From: Acidimicrobiales bacterium
Lineage (GTDB): Bacteria; Actinomycetota; Acidimicrobiia; Acidimicrobiales; Aldehydirespiratoraceae
Length of the DNA: 48,083 bases
Direction of reading: 5' to 3'
Assembly: GCA_029263195.1 (NCBI GenBank)
Contig: JAJCXX010000019.1
Coordinates: 1 to 48,083, forward strand
A program made the position numbers and the translations under genes. The first letter of the stretch is position 1. Each line of letters begins with the position of its first letter. The notes under the pieces are model-generated. The model did no database searches. It was not told the origin of the DNA and saw only the letters and a program-made list of their open reading frames with translations. Below, piece after piece: positions 7,226 through 15,351 of this stretch.

Positions 7226-8080
7226 TCAGGTGGCCGCGCCGTGGTCGCGCAGAATCTGGTTGAGCGCCGACTTGTCGTGGCGCTGCCCCTCGCTCAGCCT
7301 CTTGATGACGAGAACGGTCGGCAGACCGAACTCGCCGCCGGGGAACGAACGGGATCGGGTTCCGGCCACCGCCACGCACCACGCCGGGATCTCGCCTCTC
7401 GACAGCTCCTCGCCGGTCTCGACGTCGATCACCGGGATCGAGCCGGTGAGAACTGCGCCAGCGCCGAGGACAGTGCCCTCGCCGACTCGTGCCCCTTCGG
7501 CGACGATGCAGCGGCTACCGATGTAGCACTCGTCCTCGATGATCACCGGAGCAGCCTGAGCCGGCTCCAGCACTCCCCCGATGCCCACTCCACCCGAGAG
7601 ATGCACGTTCTTGCCGATCTGAGCGCATGAGCCGACCGTGACCCAGGTGTCGACCATTGTGTTGGCGTCGACGTAGGCGCCGATGTTGATGTAGCTCGGC
7701 ATCATCACGACCCCGGGGGCCTGATAGCTACCCCAGCGGGCCGAAGCGCCCGGCACCACTCTCACCCCCCGAGCTTGGTAGTCGGACTTCAACGGGATCT
7801 TGTCGGCGTACTCGAACGGGCCGTCCTCGATCGTTTCCATCTGCGAGATCTTGAAAAGCAACAGAACGGCGTACTTGCACCATTGGTTGACCCCGACACT
7901 GCCGTCGGCCTCGACCTCCGCCACTCGCGCCCGGCCCGTGTCCAGAAGATCGATCGCCTCGTGCACCGTGGCGATGACATCGGGATCAAACCGATCGAGC
8001 GTCTCGCGTTGGGCCCACAGGCTCTCTATGTCGGATTCCAGGCGGGACCGAGTCGGGCTGGAGGAGTCGTGATCTGACAT
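7226..8080 (-). CDS. dapD: Tetrahydrodipicolinate N-succinyltransferase, proteobacterial-type DapD
   Basis: Transfers succinyl from succinyl-CoA to tetrahydrodipicolinate. The protein (284 residues from ATG 8080) is a left-handed beta-helix acyltransferase. The stretches NIGAYVDANTMVDTW, VGSCAQIGKNVHLSGGVGIG and GGVLEP read almost like the Escherichia coli enzyme, whereas the DapD known from mycobacteria and corynebacteria (Rv1201c type) is a different, more divergent lineage. An N-terminal helical part (about 1-90) precedes the hexapeptide repeats. A GTG at 8116 in frame would add 12 residues and overlap the upstream gene by 26 bases. I prefer ATG 8080, 10 bases after that gene's stop. Confidence 0.93.
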   Translation of the reverse strand: MSDHDSSSPTRSRLESDIESLWAQRETLDRFDPDVIATVHEAIDLLDTGRARVAEVEADGSVGVNQWCKYAVLLLFKISQMETIEDGPFEYADKIPLKSDYQARGVRVVPGASARWGSYQAPGVVMMPSYINIGAYVDANTMVDTWVTVGSCAQIGKNVHLSGGVGIGGVLEPAQAAPVIIEDECYIGSRCIVAEGARVGEGTVLGAGAVLTGSIPVIDVETGEELSRGEIPAWCVAVAGTRSRSFPGGEFGLPTVLVIKRLSEGQRHDKSALNQILRDHGAAT

Positions 8081-8090
8081 GGGCGGCACA

Positions 8091-8738
8091 CTATCGCCCG
8101 CCGGTGGGCCACTCACCTGACGACCAGGCCGACGATTGAGGCGGGGCGGTCAGACGGTTGCGTCGCCGGCTCTGTCGCAGGGCCGACACGATCGCCACCA
8201 CACCCCCGCCGATCACCAGGGGCAATCCGATCATCAGACCACCCACCAGCATCCAGACCAGTCGCCCGGCCGGGCTGGCACCCACGGCCAGCTCCAGTCC
8301 ATCGCCTTCGACCTGAATCGCGTAGGTGCCCGGTTGGAGCGACACCGTGGCGACGGCACGGCCGCTGTGAGACGGGAACCCGTAGGAGAACGAACCGCCA
8401 TACGGACTCAGAGGTACCTCCCGGCCGGCCTCGACATCCCAGATACGGAACCTGACCCCGGTGAGCGAAGCCTCGTTGGGTTCCACGAACACTGTCCAGT
8501 CGACCTGATGGTCGATCACGAACTCGTCAACCGACTCGGGAGACGACCTGATGAACCCGTCGACCTCATTGGACATGGCCAAGAACTGCCATCCGACCCA
8601 CACCACCACCGCCACGACACCAAACGCCGCCGAGATCCCACCGATCCACACCCATCTCTGCTGGGACCGCCCCGGGATTTCGGGAGGTGGAAGATATGCC
8701 GCTCGCGAGGGCGGAGGAGGAAGCGACGACCTGTTCAC
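8091..8738 (-). CDS. Membrane protein of unknown function inside the dap cluster
   Basis: A 215-residue protein not recognised as any family. It has a Pro-rich cytoplasmic N-terminus (about 1-28), a membrane segment (about 30-53, rich in Val and Ala with WVGWQFL), an extracytoplasmic domain of roughly 110 residues with beta-rich character, a second membrane segment (about 158-185) and a short basic C-tail (QSRRRNR). It starts with GTG overlapping the dapC stop by four bases (GTGA), and dapD begins 10 bases after its stop. It must therefore be translated with the lysine/DAP genes. Whether it has any link to wall precursors is open; position in the operon is the only clue. Confidence 0.85.
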   Translation of the reverse strand: MNRSSLPPPPSRAAYLPPPEIPGRSQQRWVWIGGISAAFGVVAVVVWVGWQFLAMSNEVDGFIRSSPESVDEFVIDHQVDWTVFVEPNEASLTGVRFRIWDVEAGREVPLSPYGGSFSYGFPSHSGRAVATVSLQPGTYAIQVEGDGLELAVGASPAGRLVWMLVGGLMIGLPLVIGGGVVAIVSALRQSRRRNRLTAPPQSSAWSSGEWPTGGR

Positions 8739-9850
8739 GATCCGGACACGCGTGAGAGAGCCAGTTCCAGCCGCTCTTCGGGCTGGACGGCAGCCAGCCT
8801 CACCCGGCTGGCGCCGGCCCCACCGTAGAACTCACCTGGGCTGACGATCACCCCAGCACGCGCCGCGAGTTCCCTTGCCAACGACCAGGAGTCGCCGCCG
8901 GGCGCTTCGGCCCAAAGGTAGAACCCGCCCCCGGGAAGCGCCGCCGGGGCCCCGAAGGCCGCCAGCAATTCGGCGCCCATCTCGAGCCGGCGGTGATAAC
9001 GGCGACGTTGAAGGTCGACATGATCCTGATCGGACCAGGCCGCGACCGCGGCCGCTTGAGCCGGACCCGGAACCAGGAACCCAGCGTGCTTGCGAACCTC
9101 CCGCAGATAGCCGACGAGATCGGCGTCTCCCGCGTAGAAGCCGGCTCTAACGCCAGCCAGATTCGACCGCTTCGACAACGAATGCACCGCCAACACGCCG
9201 TCGGATCCACCGGCGAGCGCAGTACGGGGAGGGCCGTCCCAGGTGAACTCGGCGTAGCACTCGTCGCTGAGAATGAGCACGTCGTGAGATCTTCCCCAAT
9301 TCGCCACGGCATCGAGGTCATCGAGCCCGCCGGCCGGATTGCCTGGGGTGTTGACCCACAAGCACAACGCTCGGGCGGCGTCGGCCGGATCGATCGCCGA
9401 CAAGTCGATACGCCACTGGTCGTCGACCGGCACCGCCACGGCCCGACATCCGGCGAAGGTCGCCCCCATCTCGTAGGACGGATAGGACACCGAGGGATAC
9501 AGGACTGTGTCGAGATCGGGCCGTCGCAGCTTCAGAATATGGGGAGTTCCTGCCACGAACTCCTTGGTGCCAATGCAGGCCCCGATTTCCGTGGCCGGAT
9601 CGACCGAGATGTCGAAGCAGCGGCTCATCCATTCGGCAGCGGCCCGCCGATACTCGATGCTGCCGATGGACGGCGGATATCCCCGCTCGCTGTCGGAGTC
9701 ACCGAGGGCGGCCACCACCATGGCCGGCGGCGCATCAAAGGGGGCGCCGATCGAGCAGTCGATCGAACCTCCGGGAAGCTGATTGGCGACGGCCCGCAAC
9801 TCGTCGAGAAGGTCGTAGGGATAGGCCGGCGGAACGAAACCCAAACTCAC
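8735..9850 (-). CDS. dapC: N-succinyldiaminopimelate aminotransferase
   Basis: A fold-type I pyridoxal-phosphate aminotransferase of 371 residues. The PLP lysine is Lys227 in SLSKRSNLAG. The N-P-x-N/G motif is NTPGNPAGG (167-175), the cofactor Asp lies in LSDECYAEF (194-202), and the distal Arg-rich strand follows near the C-terminus. In the dap operon this should catalyse the glutamate-dependent conversion of N-succinyl-2-amino-6-ketopimelate to succinyl-DAP, as described for Corynebacterium DapC. It starts with GTG four bases after the hflX stop and overlaps the following membrane-protein gene by four bases. The sequence alone would also fit other aminotransferase substrates; context decides. 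Confidence 0.9.
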   Translation of the reverse strand: MSLGFVPPAYPYDLLDELRAVANQLPGGSIDCSIGAPFDAPPAMVVAALGDSDSERGYPPSIGSIEYRRAAAEWMSRCFDISVDPATEIGACIGTKEFVAGTPHILKLRRPDLDTVLYPSVSYPSYEMGATFAGCRAVAVPVDDQWRIDLSAIDPADAARALCLWVNTPGNPAGGLDDLDAVANWGRSHDVLILSDECYAEFTWDGPPRTALAGGSDGVLAVHSLSKRSNLAGVRAGFYAGDADLVGYLREVRKHAGFLVPGPAQAAAVAAWSDQDHVDLQRRRYHRRLEMGAELLAAFGAPAALPGGGFYLWAEAPGGDSWSLARELAARAGVIVSPGEFYGGAGASRVRLAAVQPEERLELALSRVSGS

Positions 9851-9854
9851 CGGC

Positions 9855-11267
9855 TCACTCCTTCGGTCCGTCGGCCGTCACCAGATACTCACGAAGGGCG
9901 CCCAGAGACGCCGGCTCCAATCGGGCTCTGATGGTCATTCCGGTGTCGCCGGCCGACTCGCTCAAGACCTGCCCCTCGCGGTGCACAGCCGCCAGTATGT
10001 CGCCACGATCCCAGGGCACGAGAAGGTCGGCGGTCTCGGTCATGGTGCGAACACGATCGCCGATGACCTCGATCAACTTTTCGATTCCGTCTCCGGTGTG
10101 GGCCGACACCGACACCGAACCCTCGTAAGAGTCGACGAGCACCGTGGAGCCATTGCCGAGATCAGACTTGTTGAAGACCTTCAGCTCGGGAACGTCGCCG
10201 GCACCGATCTCTTCGAGCACGCCATGAACCGCATCGATGCAGCCTTCGGGATCGGGCCCCGACCCGTCGATCACATGAATGAGAAGGTCGGCGTCGCGAA
10301 CAACATCGAGGGTGGTCTTGAAGGCGTCGACCAGCTGATGCGGCAACTTTCGCACGAAGCCGACCGTGTCGGTGGCGAATACGTTCTCACCGCCCGGCAG
10401 CGTCAAGCGACGAGTCGTAGCGTCGAGTGTGGCAAACAGACGGTCCTCGACCAACACATCGGACTCGGTCATCACGTTGAGAATCGACGACTTGCCGGCG
10501 TTGGTGTAGCCCACCAGAGCCACGGCGTGGTTGCGGGTACGTGAGCGAGCCTTCGATTGGGTCTCACGGTGGGCTTGGACCTTGCGCAGGTCGGCCTCGA
10601 GCTTGTGAACCCGCCGGACCAGACGCCGACGATCGACTTCGAGCTGAGTTTCGCCGGGGCCTCGAGTTCCGATGCCGCCACCCTGCTGGCTCAGTCGGCC
10701 ACCCGAACCGCGAAGCCGCGGAAGTCGGTAACGCAACTGCGCCAGCTCGACCTGTGCCTTGCCTTCCTGAGTGCTGGCGTTCTGAGCAAAGATGTCGAGG
10801 ATCACCGCGGTCCGGTCGAGCGCCGACCGGCCGAGGATCTTCTCGAGATTGAACTGCTGGGCCGGACTCAGTTCGTCGTCGAACACGACGGTGTCGGCAT
10901 CATGCAGCTCGGCTAGCTCCCGGATCTCTTCGGCCTTGCCCGAACCAATGAACGTGGCCGGGTCGGGCGACACGCGGCGCTGAACCACACGATCGATCGC
11001 GTCGGCGCCGGCAGTGTCGACGAGAAGGGCCAGTTCGTCGAGTGATGCATCGGTCTCGTCCGGGTCCTGGCCACCGAGCGAAACACCCACGAGAACGATC
11101 CGCTCACGAAAAGTGCGTTCGATCAGTCCCCCGGTGGAACCACCGAACTCGCCGAACGCGCCGCGATGGGTCGCGTCGTCGTCATCGTCGATGGAATCGC
11201 CGGTCGGCAGGTCCGCAGTGTCGATGGGATCGTCGTCGACTGGTTCGTCGAACGTATTGTCAACCAT
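9855..11267 (-). CDS. hflX: Ribosome-associated GTPase HflX
   Basis: A 470-residue HflX. The N-terminal HflX domain carries GSGKAEEI and VFDDELSPAQQFNLE. A coiled helical linker (about 225-255, VDRRRLVRRVHKLEADL) follows, then the G domain with G1 GYTNAGKSS, G3 DTVGF, G4 NKSD and a late SAHTG (G5). HflX binds the large subunit and splits stalled or heat-damaged ribosomes. The gene starts at ATG 11267, overlapping dapF by eight bases, and is followed by dapC after four bases. The acidic N-terminal extension (about 1-30, Asp-rich) is longer than in many relatives. Confidence 0.96.
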   Translation of the reverse strand: MVDNTFDEPVDDDPIDTADLPTGDSIDDDDDATHRGAFGEFGGSTGGLIERTFRERIVLVGVSLGGQDPDETDASLDELALLVDTAGADAIDRVVQRRVSPDPATFIGSGKAEEIRELAELHDADTVVFDDELSPAQQFNLEKILGRSALDRTAVILDIFAQNASTQEGKAQVELAQLRYRLPRLRGSGGRLSQQGGGIGTRGPGETQLEVDRRRLVRRVHKLEADLRKVQAHRETQSKARSRTRNHAVALVGYTNAGKSSILNVMTESDVLVEDRLFATLDATTRRLTLPGGENVFATDTVGFVRKLPHQLVDAFKTTLDVVRDADLLIHVIDGSGPDPEGCIDAVHGVLEEIGAGDVPELKVFNKSDLGNGSTVLVDSYEGSVSVSAHTGDGIEKLIEVIGDRVRTMTETADLLVPWDRGDILAAVHREGQVLSESAGDTGMTIRARLEPASLGALREYLVTADGPKE

Positions 11268-12072
11268 CTGGCATCTCGAAATTGGCGATATGGGTAGCCG
11301 GCCCGGTGAGGGTCGTGGGGCCGGACAGATCTACTACGGCTTCGCCACCCTGCATCGACACCCGCACCTTCGGCCCCACCAGGCCCCAGCGCTGGAAGAT
11401 CGCTGCAGCCGCGGTGGCGCCGGTGCCACAGGCCCGGGTGATGCCCGATCCACGCTCCCAGACTCGCAGTTCGAGCTGATTCTGGCCGGTGATCTTCACG
11501 AAATGGACGTTGACCCCACCCTCGAAGTGCGATTCGACGGCGGCTCCGGTCGAGGCGATATCGATAGCGTCGAGGTCGTCGACCTCGAACACCACGTGGG
11601 GATTTCCGATATCTCCCGTGTCCCACCGTTTCACCGAGCTGAGCGGCTCTCCGACTGCCGCCACCAGATCACCGGTGTCGGGATCGGGACCGGGACACAC
11701 GATGCCCATATCGACCGTGACGACCACCGTCGACAATTCGCCCGACGCATGTACCGAACAGTGTCGAACGCCGGCCGGAGTCGACACGTCGAGTTCGATG
11801 TGGGGAACGCCCCGCTCGATCGCCACGGCATGAGCCAGACAACGCAATCCGTTACCACTCACTTCCGCCGGGCTTCCATCGGAGTTGAGAAGTCTCATGG
11901 ACGTGCCACCGCCCGCCGTGGAGATACCGAAGATCAGGCCGTCGGCCCCTATCCCCCGCCGACGATCGCACCAAGAAACGGCCTTCGTGGCGGCGTCGAG
12001 AGGAAGCCTGTCGGTGAGCGCGACAAGGAAATCGTTGCCCAGTCCGTGGTGTTTCGAGAGACGCTCGGCCAT
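11260..12072 (-). CDS. dapF: Diaminopimelate epimerase
   Basis: Interconverts LL- and meso-diaminopimelate without a cofactor. The 270-residue protein contains both catalytic cysteines, Cys78 in SGNGLRCLAH and Cys215 in RACGTGA, plus the family's N-terminal HHGLGNDF. Two homologous halves are recognisable. I chose ATG 12072 because it puts the conserved HHGLGNDF eight residues from the N-terminus, as in relatives. A start at 12129 would add 19 unsupported residues and overlap miaA. It lies 31 bases after miaA and overlaps hflX by eight bases, so translation of the two is coupled. Confidence 0.95.
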   Translation of the reverse strand: MAERLSKHHGLGNDFLVALTDRLPLDAATKAVSWCDRRRGIGADGLIFGISTAGGGTSMRLLNSDGSPAEVSGNGLRCLAHAVAIERGVPHIELDVSTPAGVRHCSVHASGELSTVVVTVDMGIVCPGPDPDTGDLVAAVGEPLSSVKRWDTGDIGNPHVVFEVDDLDAIDIASTGAAVESHFEGGVNVHFVKITGQNQLELRVWERGSGITRACGTGATAAAAIFQRWGLVGPKVRVSMQGGEAVVDLSGPTTLTGPATHIANFEMPDG

Positions 12073-12103
12073 GGTCGTCCATTCTCGCAGGTTCCGGGGC
12101 GAG

Positions 12104-13030
12104 TCATGCAGGACTTCTGCGAACCTCATCCCAGATAGTCGTCACATCGTTGCCATCGGCAGGAGCCTTGACCCAATTCACTCGTGGATCACGGCGAAAC
12201 CATCGCTCCTGTCGGCGGGCGAACCGGCAGGTCCGATTGACGGCGGACTCAAGAGCTTCGTCGAGGGTGCAATCGCCCTGAATGTGGGCCAGAAGCTCGC
12301 GATAGCCCAAGGCGTGTGAAGCAGTGCTGCTGAATCCCGTCGAGGACAACGCCTTGACTTCGTCGAGGAAGCCATCGGCGATCTGCTTCCGGTAGCGGTT
12401 GGCGATGCGCTCGTTGACCTCGTCTCTCGGGCGGTGCAGGGCGACCTGCACGAATCGATTCTTCGGGTAGGCCTCCATCCCCGGACCAAATGACGAGAAC
12501 GGTCGGCCACTACCGAGGCAGACCTCGAGGGCCCGGATGGTCCGTCGACGGTTGTTGGATTCAATTCTCGACGCGGCCACCGGATCGAGGTCGAGGAGTC
12601 GGCTGTAGAGCGAATCGGTGTCGGGATCGGCCTCGAGTTCGGCTCTGATGTTGGGAAACCGGGCGGGGATCTCGAGGTCGTCGATCACCGCTCGCAGATA
12701 GAGCCCGGTGCCGCCGACCAGAATCGGCACACCGCCTCGCCCGACGATGTCGGTGAGAACCTCGCGAGCAAGCCGTTGGAACTCTCCGACCGTGAAATCG
12801 GAGTCGGCGTCGACGATGTTGATCAGGTGGTGAGGCACAAGCTGCTGCTCGGCCAGCGTGGGGGTCGCGGTGCCGATGTCCATCCCTCGATACACCTGCA
12901 TCGAGTCGATCGACACCAGCTCCACGCCATCGACGATTCGGGCGATGTCCATCGCCACCGTCGACTTGCCCGAGGCGGTGGGGCCGAGGATCACGAGCGG
13001 TCGTTCGGCGCGTGATCCGGCCGCTGTCAC
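12104..13030 (-). CDS. miaA: tRNA dimethylallyltransferase
   Basis: Adds a dimethylallyl group to N6 of A37 in tRNAs reading UNN codons, the step before MiaB. The 308-residue protein shows the P-loop GPTASGKST (about 14-22), the conserved SIDSMQVYRGMDIGTATP region, GGTGLYLRA, and the late R-Q-x-R-W-F-R element. The start is GTG at 13030, overlapping the upstream pseudokinase-like gene by four bases (GTGA). Having miaB and miaA in one operon, separated only by the APH-like gene, matches their sequential action on the same base. Confidence 0.97.
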   Translation of the reverse strand: MTAAGSRAERPLVILGPTASGKSTVAMDIARIVDGVELVSIDSMQVYRGMDIGTATPTLAEQQLVPHHLINIVDADSDFTVGEFQRLAREVLTDIVGRGGVPILVGGTGLYLRAVIDDLEIPARFPNIRAELEADPDTDSLYSRLLDLDPVAASRIESNNRRRTIRALEVCLGSGRPFSSFGPGMEAYPKNRFVQVALHRPRDEVNERIANRYRKQIADGFLDEVKALSSTGFSSTASHALGYRELLAHIQGDCTLDEALESAVNRTCRFARRQERWFRRDPRVNWVKAPADGNDVTTIWDEVRRSPA

Positions 13031-13851
13031 CGCGCCGCGCCCGCCAGGTAGACCAAAAGCTGGTGCATGTCGAGCGAGCGCAGGTCGATCTGATCGAACC
13101 CGTAGGACTCCAGCAGTGGTGGCACCACCGCCGGCCCGAAGGCGTTGGTGAGCGACGATGCCGCGACCGCGAGGTCGTGGTGGCGGTCGCCGAGGCCGGC
13201 CCGTTGCCAGCCGGTGAACGACACCGAACCGTCGGGCGCCAGCCAGGTGTGGCCGAGAGTGGCGTGACCGTGGATGAAGACCGGTTGGCCACGATCGGAG
13301 ACAGATGCCTCAAGCAATTCGTTGAGAATCTCCAGAAGACGTGCCGGCTCTTCGCTGGCATAGGGGCCATCGGCTGCCGAATCCAGAGAATCGGCGGCAA
13401 CGTTGGACGACGCGATCGACATCCAGGCTTCGGGCATCGATTCGAAAATACAGTCGTCGACCGGAATCGAGTGGATCAGACGGAGCGACTCACCGAGCAG
13501 TTGGGCCAGCGTCTCCGGGCCGACGGGCTGCTGAGGGCTCGCTGCCGATATCGCCATGGCGGGTACCCGGATGACCACAGACTCCGCTCCGTCGTCGGAG
13601 CGCCCGTTGGCAATCAACTCGGGAGCGCCGCAGCGTCCGTTCATCCACATGAGGCGGTCGGCCTGAGCCACCACCGAATCGGATTCCGGCCCCGGGTGAT
13701 GCAGCACCATGATGTCGCGCCCGGGCCGGTGTGGCTTCAGATGGCCGATGACATCGTGGACCTTGTCGGCTTCGCCCACATCGACGAGTGCCTCGTCGCC
13801 GATCACCAAGCTCACTCCGGGTCCGAGTTCGTGCTGCGAGTCCACGATCAT
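13027..13851 (-). CDS. APH(3')-like phosphotransferase-fold protein lacking catalytic residues (predicted pseudokinase)
   Basis: The 274-residue protein follows the aminoglycoside 3'-phosphotransferase layout. A beta-rich N-lobe runs to about 80, followed by a helix with the R-L-I-H-S-I-P-V-D-D-C-I-F-E signature (124-137), the catalytic-loop region at 190-202, the metal-loop region at 211-217, and the C-terminal L-L-E-S-Y-G-F motif (246-252). The catalytic loop reads HGHATLGH where the family has HGD-ACLPN: the catalytic Asp is His196 and the metal Asn is His201. The metal Asp of FID is Gly214. The spacing 196 to 214 equals the family's 190 to 208. The N-lobe Lys and Glu also look replaced (VLHHP; AQADRLMWM). 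I infer a non-catalytic or altered protein. ATG 13851 sits one base after the miaB stop. It overlaps miaA by four bases. Confidence 0.85.
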   Translation of the reverse strand: MIVDSQHELGPGVSLVIGDEALVDVGEADKVHDVIGHLKPHRPGRDIMVLHHPGPESDSVVAQADRLMWMNGRCGAPELIANGRSDDGAESVVIRVPAMAISAASPQQPVGPETLAQLLGESLRLIHSIPVDDCIFESMPEAWMSIASSNVAADSLDSAADGPYASEEPARLLEILNELLEASVSDRGQPVFIHGHATLGHTWLAPDGSVSFTGWQRAGLGDRHHDLAVAASSLTNAFGPAVVPPLLESYGFDQIDLRSLDMHQLLVYLAGAAR

Positions 13852-13852
13852 C

Positions 13853-15307
13853 TCACCCGGCCGCCACCGCAATGCGAGTGCGATGTCGGGCCGGGATCGT
13901 CTTCTCGACCAATCGGCCTTTGAGATGGTTGACGCTGGCCTCGAGTACCTCCACCCGGGCGTAGCTTCCGACCTTGATGGGCTGATCGGTCGGGAAGTGG
14001 ATGAGAGCGTTGCGCCGGGTTCGCCCGGTGGTCATGGAGGAGTCCTTCTTGCTGATCCCCTCGACCGTAATCTCCTCGATCATCCCGACCCTGGTCCGGT
14101 TGGCGGCGATGCTCGAACGTTCGATCACCAGCCGGAGTCGTTCGTATCGCTCGACGGCCACATCGTGGGGCACGAAATCGGACTCGAGAGCTGCGGCTTC
14201 GGTGCCCGGCCGAGGAGAGAAGATGAAGGTGAAGGCACTGTCGAACTGGGCGATGGCCGCCACGGCCAGAGTTGCTTCGAAGTCGGTGTCGGTCTCGCCC
14301 GGGAAACCGACAATGATGTCGGTCGAGACCGCCAGGCCGGGAATGGCGCTGCGTGCCTCGGCGAGCCGCTCGAGATATCGCTCAGCGGTATACCCGCGGT
14401 GCATGGCGGCGAGGATCCGGTCGCTACCGGACTGCAACGGGAAGTGGAGGTGCTCGCACACCGCCTCTACTTCGGCCATGGCCGCGAACGTGTCGGACCG
14501 CATGTCCTTCGGGTGGGGGCTGGTGTATCGAATGCGGTGAATGCCGTCGACTTCGCCGGCGACTCGAAGCAGATCGGCGAACAGCGGCCGGGCCCGGCGG
14601 TCGGCGGTCCAGGAGGCACCACACATCCACTCGTCGTCGTTGGCCGGAGTGCCTCGGCGCGCCAGAGCAAGGTCGCGGCCGTAGCTGTTGACGTTCTGGC
14701 CCAAAAAGGTGATCTCGCTGACGCCATCGGCCGCGAGCCTCTCGACCTCGTCGATCAGATCACCGAACGGCCGGCTGATCTCGGGTCCGCGGACAGCCGG
14801 CACTATGCAGAACGCGCACTTGTTGTCGCAGCCGATCTGAACGGTGACCCAGGCCGCATGATCGACCTCGCGGCGCGTCGGCAGCGCCGACGGGAAGGCC
14901 TCCTCGTCGTCGCGGGCCACGGCCTCGAGGATCTCGACCACCGGCCCGTGTTCGGATGCTTGGGTGAGTAGATCGGCGGCCCGGCTCACGTTGTGGGTGC
15001 CGAACACGACATCGACATGCCCGGCTCGTTCCCGGATCAGATCACGATCCTTCTGGGCCAGGCATCCAGCCACGGCGATCAGCATGCCGGGGTTGCTTTC
15101 CTTCAGCGTCTTGAGGTTGCCGAGGGCGCCATAGAGCTTGTTGTCGGCGTTTTCCCTGATGCAGCAGGTGTTGAGGACCACCACATCGGCGTCGGCGAGG
15201 TCGTCGCCACGTTCCATGCCGTCGGCTTCGAGAAGGCCGGCGATTCGTTCCGAGTCGTGCTCATTCATCTGGCATCCGAAGGTGCGGATCACATACGACC
15301 GTTTCAC
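13853..15307 (-). CDS. miaB: tRNA-2-methylthio-N6-dimethylallyladenosine synthase
   Basis: A radical-SAM methylthiotransferase acting after MiaA on A37 of tRNA. In its 484 residues are the N-terminal UPF0004 domain with three cluster cysteines (FGCQMN, NTCCIR, AGCLAQ), the radical-SAM motif CDNKCAFC (CxxxCxxC), and a C-terminal TRAM-like domain (about 385-460, before KVGSYARVEV). The start is GTG at 15307 (VKRSYVIRTFGCQ). It is 44 bases downstream of recA and directly followed by the APH-like gene. The RimO paralogue at 28254-29522 is clearly distinct in its motif context. Confidence 0.97.
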   Translation of the reverse strand: MKRSYVIRTFGCQMNEHDSERIAGLLEADGMERGDDLADADVVVLNTCCIRENADNKLYGALGNLKTLKESNPGMLIAVAGCLAQKDRDLIRERAGHVDVVFGTHNVSRAADLLTQASEHGPVVEILEAVARDDEEAFPSALPTRREVDHAAWVTVQIGCDNKCAFCIVPAVRGPEISRPFGDLIDEVERLAADGVSEITFLGQNVNSYGRDLALARRGTPANDDEWMCGASWTADRRARPLFADLLRVAGEVDGIHRIRYTSPHPKDMRSDTFAAMAEVEAVCEHLHFPLQSGSDRILAAMHRGYTAERYLERLAEARSAIPGLAVSTDIIVGFPGETDTDFEATLAVAAIAQFDSAFTFIFSPRPGTEAAALESDFVPHDVAVERYERLRLVIERSSIAANRTRVGMIEEITVEGISKKDSSMTTGRTRRNALIHFPTDQPIKVGSYARVEVLEASVNHLKGRLVEKTIPARHRTRIAVAAG

Positions 15308-15351
15308 GGGCGCAAGGATACCGCTGGGCCCGATGACCGGGGGAAGCCTCG

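Noticed and set aside
6214-7263. A 349-codon plus-strand frame opposite dapE
   Set aside because: Mirror of dapE; no ribosome site and His/Arg/Gln-rich composition typical of antisense frames.
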